Positions 1-7,980 of a stretch of 64,000 nucleotides of DNA are shown one piece after another. A program made the translations under genes and the position numbers. The DNA is taken from assembly GCF_007990265.1 (NCBI RefSeq), contig NZ_BJWH01000002.1:248001-312000 (forward strand), given 5' to 3'. Position 1 is the stretch's first letter, and every line of letters begins with the position of its first letter. The stretch comes from Cellulomonas terrae (lineage in GTDB: Bacteria > Actinomycetota > Actinomycetes > Actinomycetales > Cellulomonadaceae). Below the pieces are notes generated by a model that saw only the letters and a list, made by a program, of their open reading frames with translations, had not been told where the DNA came from and did not search any database.

Positions 1-143
1 CCGTCGTACCGTTCTCCGCCACGGGCGACGCCAAGATCCGCGCCACCGTCACCCTGCCGCAGCGGTGCATCGCCCCGGTCGTGCTGCTGAACCCGCGCGG
101 GAACGCGGCGGTCTACATCGGCATCACCGGCACCGAGGGCTGA
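1..143 (+). CDS. C-terminal end of an unidentified protein (5' truncated)
   Basis: The window opens inside a reading frame that begins at base 3 and ends with TGA at 141-143. The visible 46 residues are small, hydrophobic and beta-prone, with one cysteine (PQRCIAPVVLLNPRG) and the ending ITGTEG. This resembles the C-terminal strand of a secreted or beta-sandwich actinobacterial protein. No motif identifies a function and the start lies outside the window. A GC-rich hairpin follows 8 bp after the stop. Frame and stop are clear; function is unknown. Confidence 0.6.
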   Translation, partial: VVPFSATGDAKIRATVTLPQRCIAPVVLLNPRGNAAVYIGITGTEG

Positions 144-150
144 GGCTCCT

Positions 151-187
151 CCGGTCCGCGGTCGCGTCAGTCCCGGCCGCGGACCGG
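151..187. terminator. Probable bidirectional terminator hairpin
   Basis: An 11-bp perfect stem (CCGGTCCGCGG at 151-161 with its complement at 177-187) encloses a 15-nt loop. It lies between the stop of the truncated gene (143) and the stop of the convergent small gene (202). There is no strong T-tract, as is common in actinobacteria. Confidence 0.5.
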
Positions 188-201
188 GTTCTTGGGGGTG
201 C

Positions 202-360
202 TCAGTGCGTCGCTGCAACCAGCAGACGACGCAGGAGCCACAGGTGGGGCATCGGGCGTGCGCTCTGCGGACGCGCGGCGCACGCCAGTCGGTGCTCGGC
301 TTCGACGGCGAGCTCCCGGTCCCTGGCGTGGTAGTCGATGAGGAACAGCTCTGGATCCAT
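202..360 (-). CDS. Small hypothetical protein (52 aa)
   Basis: This 52-aa frame starts at ATG (358-360, minus strand) and is preceded by GGAG about 9 nt upstream. The protein begins MDPELFLIDYHARDRELAVE and is amphipathic and Arg/Leu-rich, with a basic C-terminal half. Many actinobacteria encode similar 50-60 aa proteins with an acidic/hydrophobic start and a paired R-x-x-E-L helix, of unknown role. The frame remains open upstream of this ATG, but the Shine-Dalgarno sequence favours this start. It is convergent with the truncated gene at the window edge. Coding status is likely rather than certain; no function is assigned. Confidence 0.5.
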   Translation of the reverse strand: MDPELFLIDYHARDRELAVEAEHRLACAARPQSARPMPHLWLLRRLLVAATH

Positions 361-539
361 GTGGGGTCTCCACTCTCTCCGGTTTCCTGGTGGCGCCGGG
401 GTCTCCGGCTTGTCAGCACTGTGGGCCTCCAGAGGGGTGTCCACCAGGGCCGTTCGTCCCCCTCGGCGGACCGCCCACAGGTCCACCCGATCGGCATAGA
501 GTGCGAGGACGTGGCTCGCTGACGGGGTGTGGTGCGGAC

Positions 540-1340
540 ATGGTCGAGGATCGGGTCGCCGAGTTCCATCGGTTGCACCGTGCGGGGTGCTTCGTGATGC
601 CGAACCCGTGGGACGTCGGGAGCGCGCGGGTCCTGGAAGGGATGGGGTTCCCGGCGCTGGCCACGACGAGTGCCGGCCTGGCCTGGTCGCTCGGCCTCCC
701 GGACGCCCAGGTCACCCGCGACCAGACGCTCGAGCACCTCCGGCTGATCGCGGGCGCAGTCTCGGTGCCGGTCAACGCGGACTTCACCAACGGCTACGCA
801 GTGGATCCCGTCGACGTCGCGGCGAACGTGACGCTGGCCGCGCAGACCGGGATCGCCGGCCTCTCGATCGAGGACTCCTCCGGGGACGAGGCCGAACCGC
901 TCTTCGCCTTCGACCTGGCCGTGGAGCGAGTGGCCGCGGCACGCCGAGCGATCGACGAGAGCGGCACGGGCATCGTCCTGACCGGCCGCTCCGAGGGGTT
1001 CGTCTGCGGCCGTCCCGACATCGACGAGACGATCAGACGGCTCCGTGCCTACGCGGACGCCGGCGCTGACTGCCTCTACGCTCCACGGATCGACAACCTG
1101 GAGCACGTGTCCGCCATCGTGGCCGCGGTCGCACCGAAGCCGGTGAACCTCCTGATCAACTCCCCGTTCACCACGGTCGCCGAGGCCGCGCAGCTCGGGG
1201 TCCGCCGCATCAGCGTGGGGGGCACGCTCGCCCGGACCGCGTGGGACGGAGCGCTGTCGGCCGCCCGAGAGATCGCCGAGCGAGGAACGTTCTCGCGGTT
1301 CCAGCGCCTCCCCGACGTCGAGGCCCTGTTCGCCGACTGA
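540..1340 (+). CDS. Isocitrate lyase/phosphoenolpyruvate mutase family protein
   Basis: The 266-aa product belongs to the ICL/PEP mutase superfamily of (beta/alpha)8 barrels, which cleave or form C-C or C-P bonds of 2-oxo and methyl-isocitrate type substrates. Supporting segments are the N-terminal NPWDVGSARVLEGMGF, the metal-region motif NADFTNGYA (~80-88), the IEDSS strand (~110) and the late ISVGGTLA strand. The KKCGH catalytic loop of true isocitrate lyases is absent and the length matches the short PEP mutase-like branch, so the substrate cannot be named. ATG 540 is chosen because the conserved N-terminus begins there; the frame stays open upstream. A possible -10 element TAGAGT lies at 497-502. 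It stands alone, with a GNAT gene 112 bp downstream. Confidence 0.85.
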   Translation: MVEDRVAEFHRLHRAGCFVMPNPWDVGSARVLEGMGFPALATTSAGLAWSLGLPDAQVTRDQTLEHLRLIAGAVSVPVNADFTNGYAVDPVDVAANVTLAAQTGIAGLSIEDSSGDEAEPLFAFDLAVERVAAARRAIDESGTGIVLTGRSEGFVCGRPDIDETIRRLRAYADAGADCLYAPRIDNLEHVSAIVAAVAPKPVNLLINSPFTTVAEAAQLGVRRISVGGTLARTAWDGALSAAREIAERGTFSRFQRLPDVEALFAD

Positions 1341-1405
1341 GGCCGGCAAGGAGATCGATCGCCGACGCATATCCGCTTCTGGCTCCGCGCTGTCCAGCCA
1401 TACGC

Positions 1406-1438
1406 TGCGGGGCGCGCCCGCGACGGGCGCGCCCCGCG
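1406..1438. terminator. Very stable GC hairpin between two genes
   Basis: A 12-bp perfect GC stem (GGGGCGCGCCCG at 1409-1420 with its complement at 1424-1435), extendable to 14 bp, closes on the three-base loop CGA. It lies after the isocitrate lyase-family gene and ends 15 bp before the GNAT start codon. No T-tract follows. It may be a terminator or a structured leader; the sequence alone does not decide. Confidence 0.45.
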
Positions 1439-1452
1439 AGCCCGGAGACGAC

Positions 1453-1956
1453 GTGCTGATCCGACCCGAACGCCCCGACGACGACGACGCCATCGACCGC
1501 CTGACCACCGCCGCCTTCGAGCCGCAGTCGTTCAGCAACGGCTCCGAGGCGCCGATCATCCGGAGGCTGCGCGCGTCCGGCGACCTGACGCTCTCGCTGG
1601 TGGCGGAGGACGACGGCGACGTCGTCGGGCACGCTGCGTTCTCTCCTGTCACGATCGACGGCTCGCACGACGGCTGGTTCGGGCTCGGGCCGATCTCCGT
1701 CCGGCTCGACCGGCAACGGCAGGGGATCGGACGGGCACTGGTGGCCGAGGGTCTGCGGTGGTTGCGGGAGCACGGCGCGCGCGGATGTGCGCTGATCGGT
1801 GACCCGGCCATCTACGGCCGGATGGGCTTCACGGGCGACGGGCCGCTGTCGTACCTCGACCTGGACCGCGCAGCCGTCCAGCAGGTCACGTTCTGGGGCC
1901 CTCCGCCGAGCGGCGAGCTGCGGTTCGCGCCCGCGTTCGACGTCGAGGGGCGCTGA
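1453..1956 (+). CDS. GNAT family N-acetyltransferase
   Basis: The 167-aa product is a single-domain GNAT acetyltransferase, transferring acetyl from acetyl-CoA to an unknown amine. The N-terminus MLIRPERPDDDDAI gives strand 1 and helix 1. The segment GLGPISVRLDRQRQGIGRAL (~75-94) contains the acetyl-CoA pyrophosphate-binding motif RQRQGIGRAL. The sequence IYGRMGF (~118) is typical of the YhbS-like subgroup. The start is GTG at 1453, preceded by GGAG at a 6-nt spacing. The gene stands alone; a terminator hairpin follows. The substrate is not inferable. Confidence 0.87.
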   Translation: MLIRPERPDDDDAIDRLTTAAFEPQSFSNGSEAPIIRRLRASGDLTLSLVAEDDGDVVGHAAFSPVTIDGSHDGWFGLGPISVRLDRQRQGIGRALVAEGLRWLREHGARGCALIGDPAIYGRMGFTGDGPLSYLDLDRAAVQQVTFWGPPPSGELRFAPAFDVEGR

Positions 1957-1984
1957 GCCTCGGGAGGACGCGCCGGGCAAGGGG

Positions 1985-2018
1985 AGAGGCCGCTCCGGAT
2001 TCATCCGAAACGGCCTCT
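1985..2018. terminator. Bidirectional terminator between GNAT gene and tRNA-Val
   Basis: An 8-bp stem AGAGGCCG/CGGCCTCT (1985-1992 with 2011-2018) carries an inner 5-bp CGGAT/ATCCG stem. It lies between the GNAT stop (1956) and the 3' end of the minus-strand tRNA-Val, so it can serve both convergent transcripts. Confidence 0.6.
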
Positions 2019-2033
2019 GACCTGCGGTGATGA

Positions 2034-2108
2034 TGGTGGGCGATACTGGGATCGAACCAGTGACCTCTTCCGTGTCAGGGAAGCGCGCTACCGCTGCGCC
2101 AATCGCCC
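2034..2108 (-). tRNA. tRNA-Val (GAC anticodon)
   Basis: On the minus strand the sequence folds as a cloverleaf. The acceptor is GGGCGAT/ATCGCCC, the D arm contains GGCGCAGCGGTAGCGC, the anticodon loop CTGACAC contains GAC, and the T arm contains GGTTCGATCC. The discriminator is A, and CCA is encoded at the 3' end (2034-2036). It is the last gene of a Gly-Cys-Val tRNA cluster. Confidence 0.96.
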
Positions 2109-2140
2109 ATGGTGAACCACGGGTACTGCATCGTGATACG

Positions 2141-2211
2141 AGGTGGAGATGGGATTCGAACCCACGTATACGGCTTTGCAGGCCGCTGCCTCGCCACTCG
2201 GCCACTCCACC
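2141..2211 (-). tRNA. tRNA-Cys (GCA anticodon)
   Basis: The minus-strand cloverleaf has acceptor GGTGGAG/CTCCACC, anticodon loop CTGCAAA with GCA, and a T arm with GGTTCGAATCC. The discriminator is U, as expected for tRNA-Cys identity. CCA is not encoded. The length is 71 nt and it lies 32 bp upstream of tRNA-Val on the same strand. Confidence 0.96.
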
Positions 2212-2266
2212 GTGAGACCGCAGTCCTCAGCGGCTGCGGTCAGCCGATCAGGAGTGTCTGCCTCCG

Positions 2267-2338
2267 AGCGGACGACGGGATTCGAACCCGCGACCCTCAC
2301 CTTGGCAAGGTGATGCTCTACCACTGAGCCACGTCCGC
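2267..2338 (-). tRNA. tRNA-Gly (GCC anticodon)
   Basis: The minus-strand cloverleaf has acceptor GCGGACG/CGTCCGC, D arm GGCTCAGTGGTAGAGC, anticodon stem-loop CACCTTGCCAAGGTG with GCC, and T arm GGTTCGAATCC. The discriminator is U and CCA is not encoded. It is the promoter-proximal gene of the tRNA cluster. Confidence 0.96.
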
Positions 2339-2384
2339 ACAGCACGTCTCCCCGGCATTCACCGGTGTTCCGTGTGCGTCCCGA

Positions 2385-2415
2385 ACTCTAACTGACGATC
2401 TCCGCGAGAGTCCAA
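2385..2415 (-). promoter_or_regulatory. Promoter of the tRNA Gly-Cys-Val cluster
   Basis: On the minus strand, TTGGAC (2410-2415) and TAGAGT (2385-2390) are separated by 19 bp, about 45 bp before tRNA-Gly. They match a vegetative sigma-70-type promoter reasonably well, and the position is right for a stable-RNA operon. Confidence 0.55.
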
Positions 2416-2472
2416 CTGGCTCCGGGCACCCGGGTGATCGCGCGGATCGCAGGCTGCCGGGCTGCTGCTCGG

Positions 2473-2478
2473 TAGCGT
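2473..2478 (+). promoter_or_regulatory. Leaderless -10 element of pabB
   Basis: TAGCGT ends 6 nt before the GTG at 2485. This spacing puts the transcription start at the start codon itself, and it argues against the in-frame GTG at 2479, which would fall upstream of the transcript. Confidence 0.5.
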
Positions 2479-2484
2479 GTGGGC

Positions 2485-3552
2485 GTGCCCGAGCAGACCG
2501 TCAGTCGGCGTGGCGTCGCGTGGTTCGCCGGTGTGGAGGCGACCGGCGTCGTCGAGGTCGTGGACGTCCGGGCGCAGCCGGAGCGGCTCACGGAGCCCGG
2601 CTGGTGGGCGGTCGTCGGCGACTTCGAGGGGTCGGTGCGCGCGTGGCGGTTCGAGGCGGTCGGCCCGGCGGGACCCGGGGACGGTCGCGGGTGGAGCGGC
2701 CCGTCGCCGACGTCGTGGACGTCCTCGCTCGACCGAGCCGAGTACGTCGCCGCGGTCGGTCGGGTGCGGGACCACATCCAGGAAGGGGACGTCTACCAGG
2801 CCAACCTCTGCCGGGTGCTGAGCGCTCCGCTGCCCGGCGAGCCCGACGCCCGCGCCCTCGGGGCGCTGCTGGGAGCGGGCAACCCGGCGCCGTACGCGGG
2901 TGGGGTGCAGGTGCCGGGGGAGGTGTGGGTGGTCACCGCCTCGCCGGAGCTGTTCCTGCGCGTCGAGGGCGGCGTCGTCACGAGCGGCCCGATCAAGGGG
3001 ACGGCCGCGACGCCGGACGCGATGACGGACAAGGACCGTGCGGAGAACGTCATGATCACCGACCTGGTCCGCAACGACCTGCAGCGGGTCTGCGTCCCGG
3101 GCACGGTCGAGGTCACCACACTGCTGGGTGAGGAACGTCACCCCGGTCTGGTCCACCTGGTGAGCACGGTGCAGGGCGTGCTGACCGACGAGGTCGCCGC
3201 CGCCGCTGACCTGTGGACGCGGCTGCTCGACGCCACCTACCCACCCGGCTCGGTGTCGGGTGCACCGAAGTCGTCGGCGCTCGACATCATCGCGGCGCTG
3301 GAGACGACCCCGCGCGGTCCGTACTGCGGGGCCGTCGGGTGGATCGAGGTCGGTGCCGACGGGAGCGTGCGGGCCGAGCTCGCCGTGGGTATCCGGACGT
3401 TCTGGTGGGCAGACGACGTGCTGCGGTTCGGCACCGGCGCGGGGATCACGTGGGGGAGCGACCCGGAGGGTGAGTGGGCGGAGACCGAGCTCAAGGCCGC
3501 GCGGCTCGTCGGCCTGGCGTCGGGTGGGGGCGCAGGGACGATGACAGACTGA
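2485..3552 (+). CDS. pabB: Aminodeoxychorismate synthase component I
   Basis: The product aminates chorismate to 4-amino-4-deoxychorismate with ammonia from a glutaminase partner, the first step of 4-aminobenzoate (folate) synthesis. The ~355 aa contain the chorismate-binding domain. PIKGT includes the lysine of the PabB branch (K171), followed by ENVMITDLVRNDLQRVC (~190-206), YPPGSVSGAPK (~252-262) and a C-terminal FGTGAGITWGSDPEGEW motif. No glutaminase domain is fused, so a separate PabA-like subunit elsewhere is implied. pabC follows after 4 bp, which fixes the pathway assignment. The start is GTG 2485 because the -10 element lies just upstream; GTG 2479 is the alternative. Confidence 0.92.
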   Translation: MPEQTVSRRGVAWFAGVEATGVVEVVDVRAQPERLTEPGWWAVVGDFEGSVRAWRFEAVGPAGPGDGRGWSGPSPTSWTSSLDRAEYVAAVGRVRDHIQEGDVYQANLCRVLSAPLPGEPDARALGALLGAGNPAPYAGGVQVPGEVWVVTASPELFLRVEGGVVTSGPIKGTAATPDAMTDKDRAENVMITDLVRNDLQRVCVPGTVEVTTLLGEERHPGLVHLVSTVQGVLTDEVAAAADLWTRLLDATYPPGSVSGAPKSSALDIIAALETTPRGPYCGAVGWIEVGADGSVRAELAVGIRTFWWADDVLRFGTGAGITWGSDPEGEWAETELKAARLVGLASGGGAGTMTD

Positions 3553-3556
3553 CCCG

Positions 3557-4420
3557 ATGAGTGTCGTGATCTGGTCGAACGGTCGTCTGCACGGTCCCGA
3601 GGACCTCCTCCTGTCCGGTGTCGACCACGGGCTCACGGTCGGCGACGGCGTCTTCGAGACCTGCGCGGTGTACGACGGCACGGCGTTCGCGCTGAGCCGT
3701 CACCTGCGACGCCTGAAGCGGTCCGCGGAGGGCCTGGGCCTCGCCGCTCCCGACGAGGGCGCGATCCGGGAGGGTGTCGCCGCGGTGCTCGCGGACGCCG
3801 GTCCCGACGTCGGTCGGCTGCGCATCACGCTGACGGGTGGGCCGGGGCCGCTCGGCTCGCACCGGTTCGCGGCCGAGGACCAGCACCCGAGCATCCTCGT
3901 GCTCGCGGGACCCGGAGCGCGGTCCGAGGTCTCCCGGGTGATCCGCGTGCCGTGGGTCCGCAACGAGCGGTCGTCGGTCGCCGGCCTGAAGACGACGTCC
4001 TACGCCGAGAACGTCGTCGCCGTCGCGGAGGCGTACCGGCGGGGCGCCGACGAGGCCGTCCTGGCCAACACGGTCGGGGAGCTGTGCGAGGGCACCGCGT
4101 CGAACGTCTTCGTCGAGCGCGACGGGGAGCTGGTCACCCCGCCGCTGTCGAGCGGCTGCCTGGCCGGCATCACCCGCGAGCTGCTGCTGGAGTGGTCGGC
4201 CGCCGCAGGCCTCCCGGTCCGCGAGGCGGCGGCGGGGGAGCTCCGGTACGAGGTGCTGGACGAGGTCGCCGCGGGGTCGGCACACCTCATGATGAGCGGC
4301 TCGATCCGCAACGTGTCGCCGGTGGCCAGCCTCGACGGGGTCGACATCGACCTCGGACCGGTCTCGCTCGAGGCGCAGCACCTCTTCCAGGCGCGGCTGG
4401 CCGACGACCTCGACCCGTGA
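3557..4420 (+). CDS. pabC: Aminodeoxychorismate lyase (class IV aminotransferase fold)
   Basis: The product is a PLP enzyme that removes pyruvate from aminodeoxychorismate to give 4-aminobenzoate. The 287-aa sequence has fold-type IV features: VDHGLTVGDGVFET (~22-35), the PLP lysine in AGLKTTSYAEN (K145), and ANTVGELCEGTASNVF (~168-183) with the conserved glutamate and the SNVF turn. Branched-chain aminotransferases share this fold, and the call as lyase rests mainly on being 4 bp downstream of pabB. The shorter length compared with IlvE (~360 aa) agrees. A bidirectional terminator follows the stop. Confidence 0.88.
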   Translation: MSVVIWSNGRLHGPEDLLLSGVDHGLTVGDGVFETCAVYDGTAFALSRHLRRLKRSAEGLGLAAPDEGAIREGVAAVLADAGPDVGRLRITLTGGPGPLGSHRFAAEDQHPSILVLAGPGARSEVSRVIRVPWVRNERSSVAGLKTTSYAENVVAVAEAYRRGADEAVLANTVGELCEGTASNVFVERDGELVTPPLSSGCLAGITRELLLEWSAAAGLPVREAAAGELRYEVLDEVAAGSAHLMMSGSIRNVSPVASLDGVDIDLGPVSLEAQHLFQARLADDLDP

Positions 4421-4426
4421 CACACG

Positions 4427-4460
4427 ACGACCGGCCCCGCCTCGAGGCGGAACCGGTCGT
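4427..4460. terminator. Bidirectional terminator between pabC and the SsgA-like gene
   Basis: ACGACCGG (4427-4434) pairs with CCGGTCGT (4453-4460) around an inner GC palindrome (4437-4450). The hairpin lies in the short gap between two convergent genes whose stops are at 4420 and 4475. Confidence 0.65.
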
Positions 4461-4474
4461 GGAGAAGATCTGTG

Positions 4475-4903
4475 TCAGGCGGTCAGGAGAGCGGCGATGA
4501 GCGCCGTGATCTCGCCTTCCATCCGGTCGCTCTCCGTGCCCAGGGGCACGAGGGCCTCGGTCCCGGCGAGGAAACGCTCGATCGGCTCGGTGGGAGCGGC
4601 CAGCAGCGCACTGCCCTCGACTCCGCTGAGCGACACGAGCGTGTAGTCGGGGTCTTCGTCGCGCCACACCTGCACGTCACCGGTCCCGGCGGGAGCATCA
4701 GCCGTCGCGTGCATCCCCAAGGAGAGGAGCTCGCGGCCGATGAGCCAGGTCGACATGGTGTGGGGGCCCGTGAAGACCGCGCGCACCGTGTACGGATCGG
4801 AAGTTCTGAAGGAGAACTCGGCGCTCACCGGGATGACGCTGGCGTCGGAACCGATGAGCTGCATGGCGACGACCTCGACGACGTCGTAAGTCGAGCTCGG
4901 CAT
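4475..4903 (-). CDS. SsgA family sporulation/cell division regulator (SsgB-like)
   Basis: The 142-aa product matches the SsgA-like protein family of actinobacteria, small proteins that in Streptomyces help position FtsZ and control septation. Family hallmarks are FSFRTSDPYTVRAVF (~30-44), the WLIGRELLSLGM helix (~53-64), GTGDVQVW (~73-80) and LLAAPTEPIERFL (~100-112). The start is ATG at 4901-4903, behind an excellent AGGAGG at a 5-nt spacing; the frame is open further upstream but without such a site. A non-sporulating Micrococcales-type host usually has one such gene, closest to SsgB, so a role in septum-site selection is inferred. It is transcribed against pabC. Confidence 0.9.
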   Translation of the reverse strand: MPSSTYDVVEVVAMQLIGSDASVIPVSAEFSFRTSDPYTVRAVFTGPHTMSTWLIGRELLSLGMHATADAPAGTGDVQVWRDEDPDYTLVSLSGVEGSALLAAPTEPIERFLAGTEALVPLGTESDRMEGEITALIAALLTA

Positions 4904-5120
4904 CGGGTCCTCCTGTTCACAAGGGCTGGAGGTCCCATCATGGCAGGCCAGGTGCCCGATTGGACCGGTACCGGGCCCGAGTTCACCCGGAGGGACGCGC
5001 CCCGATGGTCCGGCGACGCGCGACTGCACCCGTCCTGGCGACCGCAGGTCCCTTGACTTCGGCGCGATGACCTGCAACGAACCTTCGGGAGTCCGGTTCG
5101 GAATCTCGACCCGAGCCGGG

Positions 5121-5126
5121 TAGCAT
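5121..5126 (+). promoter_or_regulatory. Candidate -10 element for tRNA-Val(CAC)
   Basis: TAGCAT at 5121-5126, with TTCGGA at 5097-5102 as a possible -35 (18-bp spacing), lies about 75 bp upstream of the tRNA. Apart from this, the 298 bp between the SsgA-like gene and the tRNA hold no gene that I can support. Confidence 0.4.
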
Positions 5127-5201
5127 CCTCCTCGATGTCACCCGCGGGTCGTCGTCATCATGGCACCCAGCGTGTCGCGATCGGCGGTCCTCGCGCACGA
5201 C

Positions 5202-5274
5202 GGGCGATTGGCTCAGTTGGTAGAGCGCCTCGTTCACACCGAGGAGGTCATCGGTTCGAGTCCGGTATCGCCCA
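5202..5274 (+). tRNA. tRNA-Val (CAC anticodon)
   Basis: The plus-strand cloverleaf has acceptor GGGCGAT/ATCGCCC, D arm GGCTCAGTTGGTAGAGC, anticodon stem CCTCG/CGAGG around TTCACAC (CAC), and T arm GGTTCGAGTCC. The discriminator is A and CCA is not encoded. The acceptor stem is identical to that of the tRNA-Val(GAC) at 2034-2108. Confidence 0.97.
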
Positions 5275-5280
5275 CTCGAT

Positions 5281-5316
5281 CAGAAGGGGTCGGCCCCACC
5301 AGGCCGGCCCCTTCTG
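5281..5316. terminator. Terminator after tRNA-Val(CAC)
   Basis: A 14-bp stem (5282-5295 with 5302-5315, one G-T wobble), AGAAGGGG.CGGCC paired with GGCCG.CCCCTTCT, closes on a 6-nt loop. It starts 7 bp after the tRNA and is the strongest hairpin nearby. There is no T-tract. Confidence 0.65.
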
Positions 5317-5354
5317 CCGTGCATATGAGGTCCGGCGGTCGACGAGCCCGCCGG

Positions 5355-5360
5355 TAGCAT
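5355..5360 (+). promoter_or_regulatory. Candidate -10 element of thrS
   Basis: TAGCAT lies 47 bp before the thrS start codon. The implied leader contains a small GCTCGCC/GGCGAGC hairpin and the Shine-Dalgarno GGAGG. No T-box or other riboswitch is recognisable. Confidence 0.4.
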
Positions 5361-5407
5361 CGAGGGGCTCGCCGCCAGGGCGAGCGGCCACGAAGGAGGC
5401 TGTACCG

Positions 5408-7420
5408 GTGCCCGAGCTCATCACCCTCACCGTCGACGGGATCGCGACCACGGTGGAGCCGGGGACGACGGGTACCGACCTGTACTCCTCCCGGCGTGAC
5501 GTCGTCGTCGCCCGCGTGGACGGTGAGCTGCGCGACCTGCACCTGCCGCTTCCCGACGGCGCCGTCGTCGAGGCCGTCACCGTCGACGAGCCCGACGGCC
5601 TCGCGGTGCTGCGGCACTCCGCGGCGCACGTGCTGGCGCAGGCCGTGCAGGAGATCAACCCGAAGGCACGCCTCGGCATCGGACCGCCGATCACCGACGG
5701 CTTCTACTACGACTTCGACGTCGACACCCCGTTCACCCCGGACGACCTCAAGGCGATCGAGAAGGTCATGGGCCGGATCGCCAAGGAGGGCCAGACCTTC
5801 CGGCGCTGGGACGTGACCGAGGAGCAGGCGCGCGCCGAGCTGCGCGACGAGCCGTACAAGCTGGAGCTCATCGGGCTCAAGGGCGACCCGCAGGCCGCCG
5901 ACGGCGCGTCGGTCGAGGTCGGCCTGGGGGGTCTGAGCATCTACCAGAACGTCCGGGGCGCCGGCCGCGAGAGCGAGCAGGTCGTCTGGCAGGACCTGTG
6001 CCGCGGGCCCCACGTGCCCAGCACCAAGGTCCTGGGCAACGCGTTCCAGCTGACCCGCTCGGCAGCCGCGTACTGGCGCGGGTCGGAGAAGAACCCGCAG
6101 CTCCAGCGCGTGTACGGCACCGCGTGGCCCACCAAGGACGAGCTGCGCGCCTACCTCGAGCGCATCGCCGAGGCGGAGCGCCGCGACCACCGTCGTTTGG
6201 GCACCGAGCTCGACCTGTTCTCCTTCCCGGAGGAGATCGGCTCCGGGCTGGCCGTGTTCCACCCCAAGGGCGGCATCATCCGCATGGAGATGGAGCACTA
6301 CTCGCGGCGACGGCACGTCGAGGCGGGGTACTCCTTCGTCAACACCCCGCACATCACCAAGGAGCAGCTGTTCCAGATCTCGGGGCACCTCGACTGGTAC
6401 GCCGACGGCATGTACCCGCCGATGGTCCTCGACGAGGAGCGCGACGCCGAGGGGCACGTCCGCAAGCAGGGGCAGAACTACTACCTCAAGCCGATGAACT
6501 GCCCGATGCACAACCTGATCTTCGCGGCGCGCGGACGGTCGTACCGGGAGCTTCCGCTGCGGCTGTTCGAGTTCGGCACCGTCTACCGGTACGAGAAGTC
6601 GGGGGTCGTGCACGGCATGACCCGCGCGCGCGGGTTCACCCAGGACGACGCGCACATCTACTGCACGCGCGAGCAGATGAAGGACGAGCTCACCAGCCTG
6701 CTCACCTTCGTGCTCGACCTGCTCAAGGACTACGGTCTCGACGACTTCTACCTGGAGCTGTCGACCAAGAACCCGGACAAGTTCGTGGGCTCGGACACGG
6801 TCTGGGACGAGGCGACCGAGACGCTGCGGCAGGTGGCCGAGGCGTCCGGGCTGGACCTGGTTCCCGACCCGGGGGGTGCCGCGTTCTACGGCCCGAAGAT
6901 CTCCGTGCAGGCCAAGGACGCGCTCGGCCGCACCTGGCAGATGTCGACGATCCAGCTCGACTTCAACCTGCCCGAGCGGTTCGAGCTGGAGTACACCGCG
7001 CCCGACGGCACCCGGCAGCGCCCGGTGATGATCCACCGCGCGCTGTTCGGCTCGATCGAGCGGTTCTTCGCCGTGCTCACCGAGCACTACGCCGGGGCGT
7101 TCCCCGCGTGGCTCGCCCCGGTACAGGTCCTGGCCGTGCCGGTCGCCGAGCCGTTCGAGGGCTACCTCGACGACGTGGTGAACCAGCTGCGGTCGCACGG
7201 GATCCGGGCCGAGGTCGACCGCTCCGACGACCGGTTCGGCAAGAAGATCCGCAACGCCAGCACGCAGAAGATCCCGTTCGTGCTCATCGCCGGCGGCGAG
7301 GACGCGGACGCGGGTGCCGTCTCGTTCCGGTACCGGGACGGACGCCAGGAGAACGGCGTGCCGGTGGCGGAGGCGATCGAGCGGATCGTCTCGGCGGTGC
7401 GCGACCGCGTGCAGGTCTGA
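5408..7420 (+). CDS. thrS: Threonyl-tRNA synthetase
   Basis: The product attaches threonine to tRNA-Thr in the cytoplasm. The 670-aa class II synthetase has an N-terminal TGS-like domain (~1-65), the second additional (editing) domain with [11 protein letters not shown] (~74-84), and a catalytic core with motif 2 [13 protein letters not shown]. The zinc-site cysteine lies in MNCPMHN (C365), motif 3 is [11 protein letters not shown], and a C-terminal anticodon-binding domain ends at [11 protein letters not shown]. Length and domain order match bacterial ThrRS. The GTG start at 5408 follows GGAGG at a suitable distance; the frame remains open upstream through the tRNA, but those residues are not part of the family. 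The HIT-pgsA operon follows after 1 bp. Confidence 0.97.
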   Translation: MPELITLTVDGIATTVEPGTTGTDLYSSRRDVVVARVDGELRDLHLPLPDGAVVEAVTVDEPDGLAVLRHSAAHVLAQAVQEINPKARLGIGPPITDGFYYDFDVDTPFTPDDLKAIEKVMGRIAKEGQTFRRWDVTEEQARAELRDEPYKLELIGLKGDPQAADGASVEVGLGGLSIYQNVRGAGRESEQVVWQDLCRGPHVPSTKVLGNAFQLTRSAAAYWRGSEKNPQLQRVYGTAWPTKDELRAYLERIAEAERRDHRRLGTELDLFSFPEEIGSGLAVFHPKGGIIRMEMEHYSRRRHVEAGYSFVNTPHITKEQLFQISGHLDWYADGMYPPMVLDEERDAEGHVRKQGQNYYLKPMNCPMHNLIFAARGRSYRELPLRLFEFGTVYRYEKSGVVHGMTRARGFTQDDAHIYCTREQMKDELTSLLTFVLDLLKDYGLDDFYLELSTKNPDKFVGSDTVWDEATETLRQVAEASGLDLVPDPGGAAFYGPKISVQAKDALGRTWQMSTIQLDFNLPERFELEYTAPDGTRQRPVMIHRALFGSIERFFAVLTEHYAGAFPAWLAPVQVLAVPVAEPFEGYLDDVVNQLRSHGIRAEVDRSDDRFGKKIRNASTQKIPFVLIAGGEDADAGAVSFRYRDGRQENGVPVAEAIERIVSAVRDRVQV

Positions 7421-7421
7421 C

Positions 7422-7973
7422 GTGACCGAGTCCGCCGAGGACTTCGCGGGCGTACCGGACGGGTTCGAGCGGCTCTGGACCCCGCACCGGATGGCATACC
7501 TGGGCGGGCAGGACAAGCCCGTCGACGGTGCCGCCGGCGAGGGCTGCCCGTTCTGCCGCATCCCGACCCTGAGCGACGAGGTCGGGCTGGTCGTCGCGCG
7601 CGGTGCCCTCGCGTACGTCGTGCTCAACCTCTACCCGTACAACTCGGGGCACCTGCTCGTGTGCCCGTACCGGCACGTCGCCGACTACACCGAGCTGACG
7701 GAGCCGGAGGTCGCCGAGGTGGCGTCGCTGACCCGGACGGCGATGCACGTCATGCGGACGGTCTTCGCGCCGCAGGGCTTCAACCTCGGCATGAACCAGG
7801 GCGACGTCGCCGGTGCGGGGATCGCCGCGCACCTGCACCAGCACGTGGTGCCCCGGTGGGGCGGCGACTCGAACTTCCTGCCGATCGTGGCCCGCAGCCG
7901 CGCGCTGCCCGAGCTGCTCAGCGACACGCGGACCCGGCTGTCGGCCGCCTGGCCGACCGCACCGAAGGGATGA
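7422..7973 (+). CDS. HIT domain protein (nucleotidyl hydrolase/transferase)
   Basis: The 183-aa product has the histidine triad HLHQHVV (H137, H139, H141), which hydrolyses or transfers nucleotide monophosphates such as AMP from AppppA-like compounds. A CPFC motif near residue 43 may bind zinc, as in related HIT proteins. LYPYNSGHLLVCPYRHV is the typical central strand pair. The GTG start lies 1 bp after the thrS stop. The gene is the first of a tight chain with pgsA, an acyltransferase and pimA. Mycobacteria have the same order (thrS-HIT-pgsA1), which suggests a conserved link to phosphatidylinositol lipid synthesis, but the physiological substrate is unknown. Confidence 0.92.
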   Translation: MTESAEDFAGVPDGFERLWTPHRMAYLGGQDKPVDGAAGEGCPFCRIPTLSDEVGLVVARGALAYVVLNLYPYNSGHLLVCPYRHVADYTELTEPEVAEVASLTRTAMHVMRTVFAPQGFNLGMNQGDVAGAGIAAHLHQHVVPRWGGDSNFLPIVARSRALPELLSDTRTRLSAAWPTAPKG

Positions 7974-7980
7974 TCGGCAC

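Noticed and set aside
2479..2481. GTG 2479 as the pabB start
   Set aside because: It directly follows the TAGCGT -10 hexamer and would lie upstream of the expected transcription start; GTG 2485 fits better.
5316..5407. T-box or other riboswitch upstream of thrS
   Set aside because: The leader is too short and lacks the T-box sequence and antiterminator; only a small hairpin is present.
5234..7627. Very long open frame on the minus strand opposite thrS
   Set aside because: Its translation is Arg/Val/Asp-rich without any motif and mirrors the codon bias of thrS; high-GC genes commonly leave such open antisense frames.
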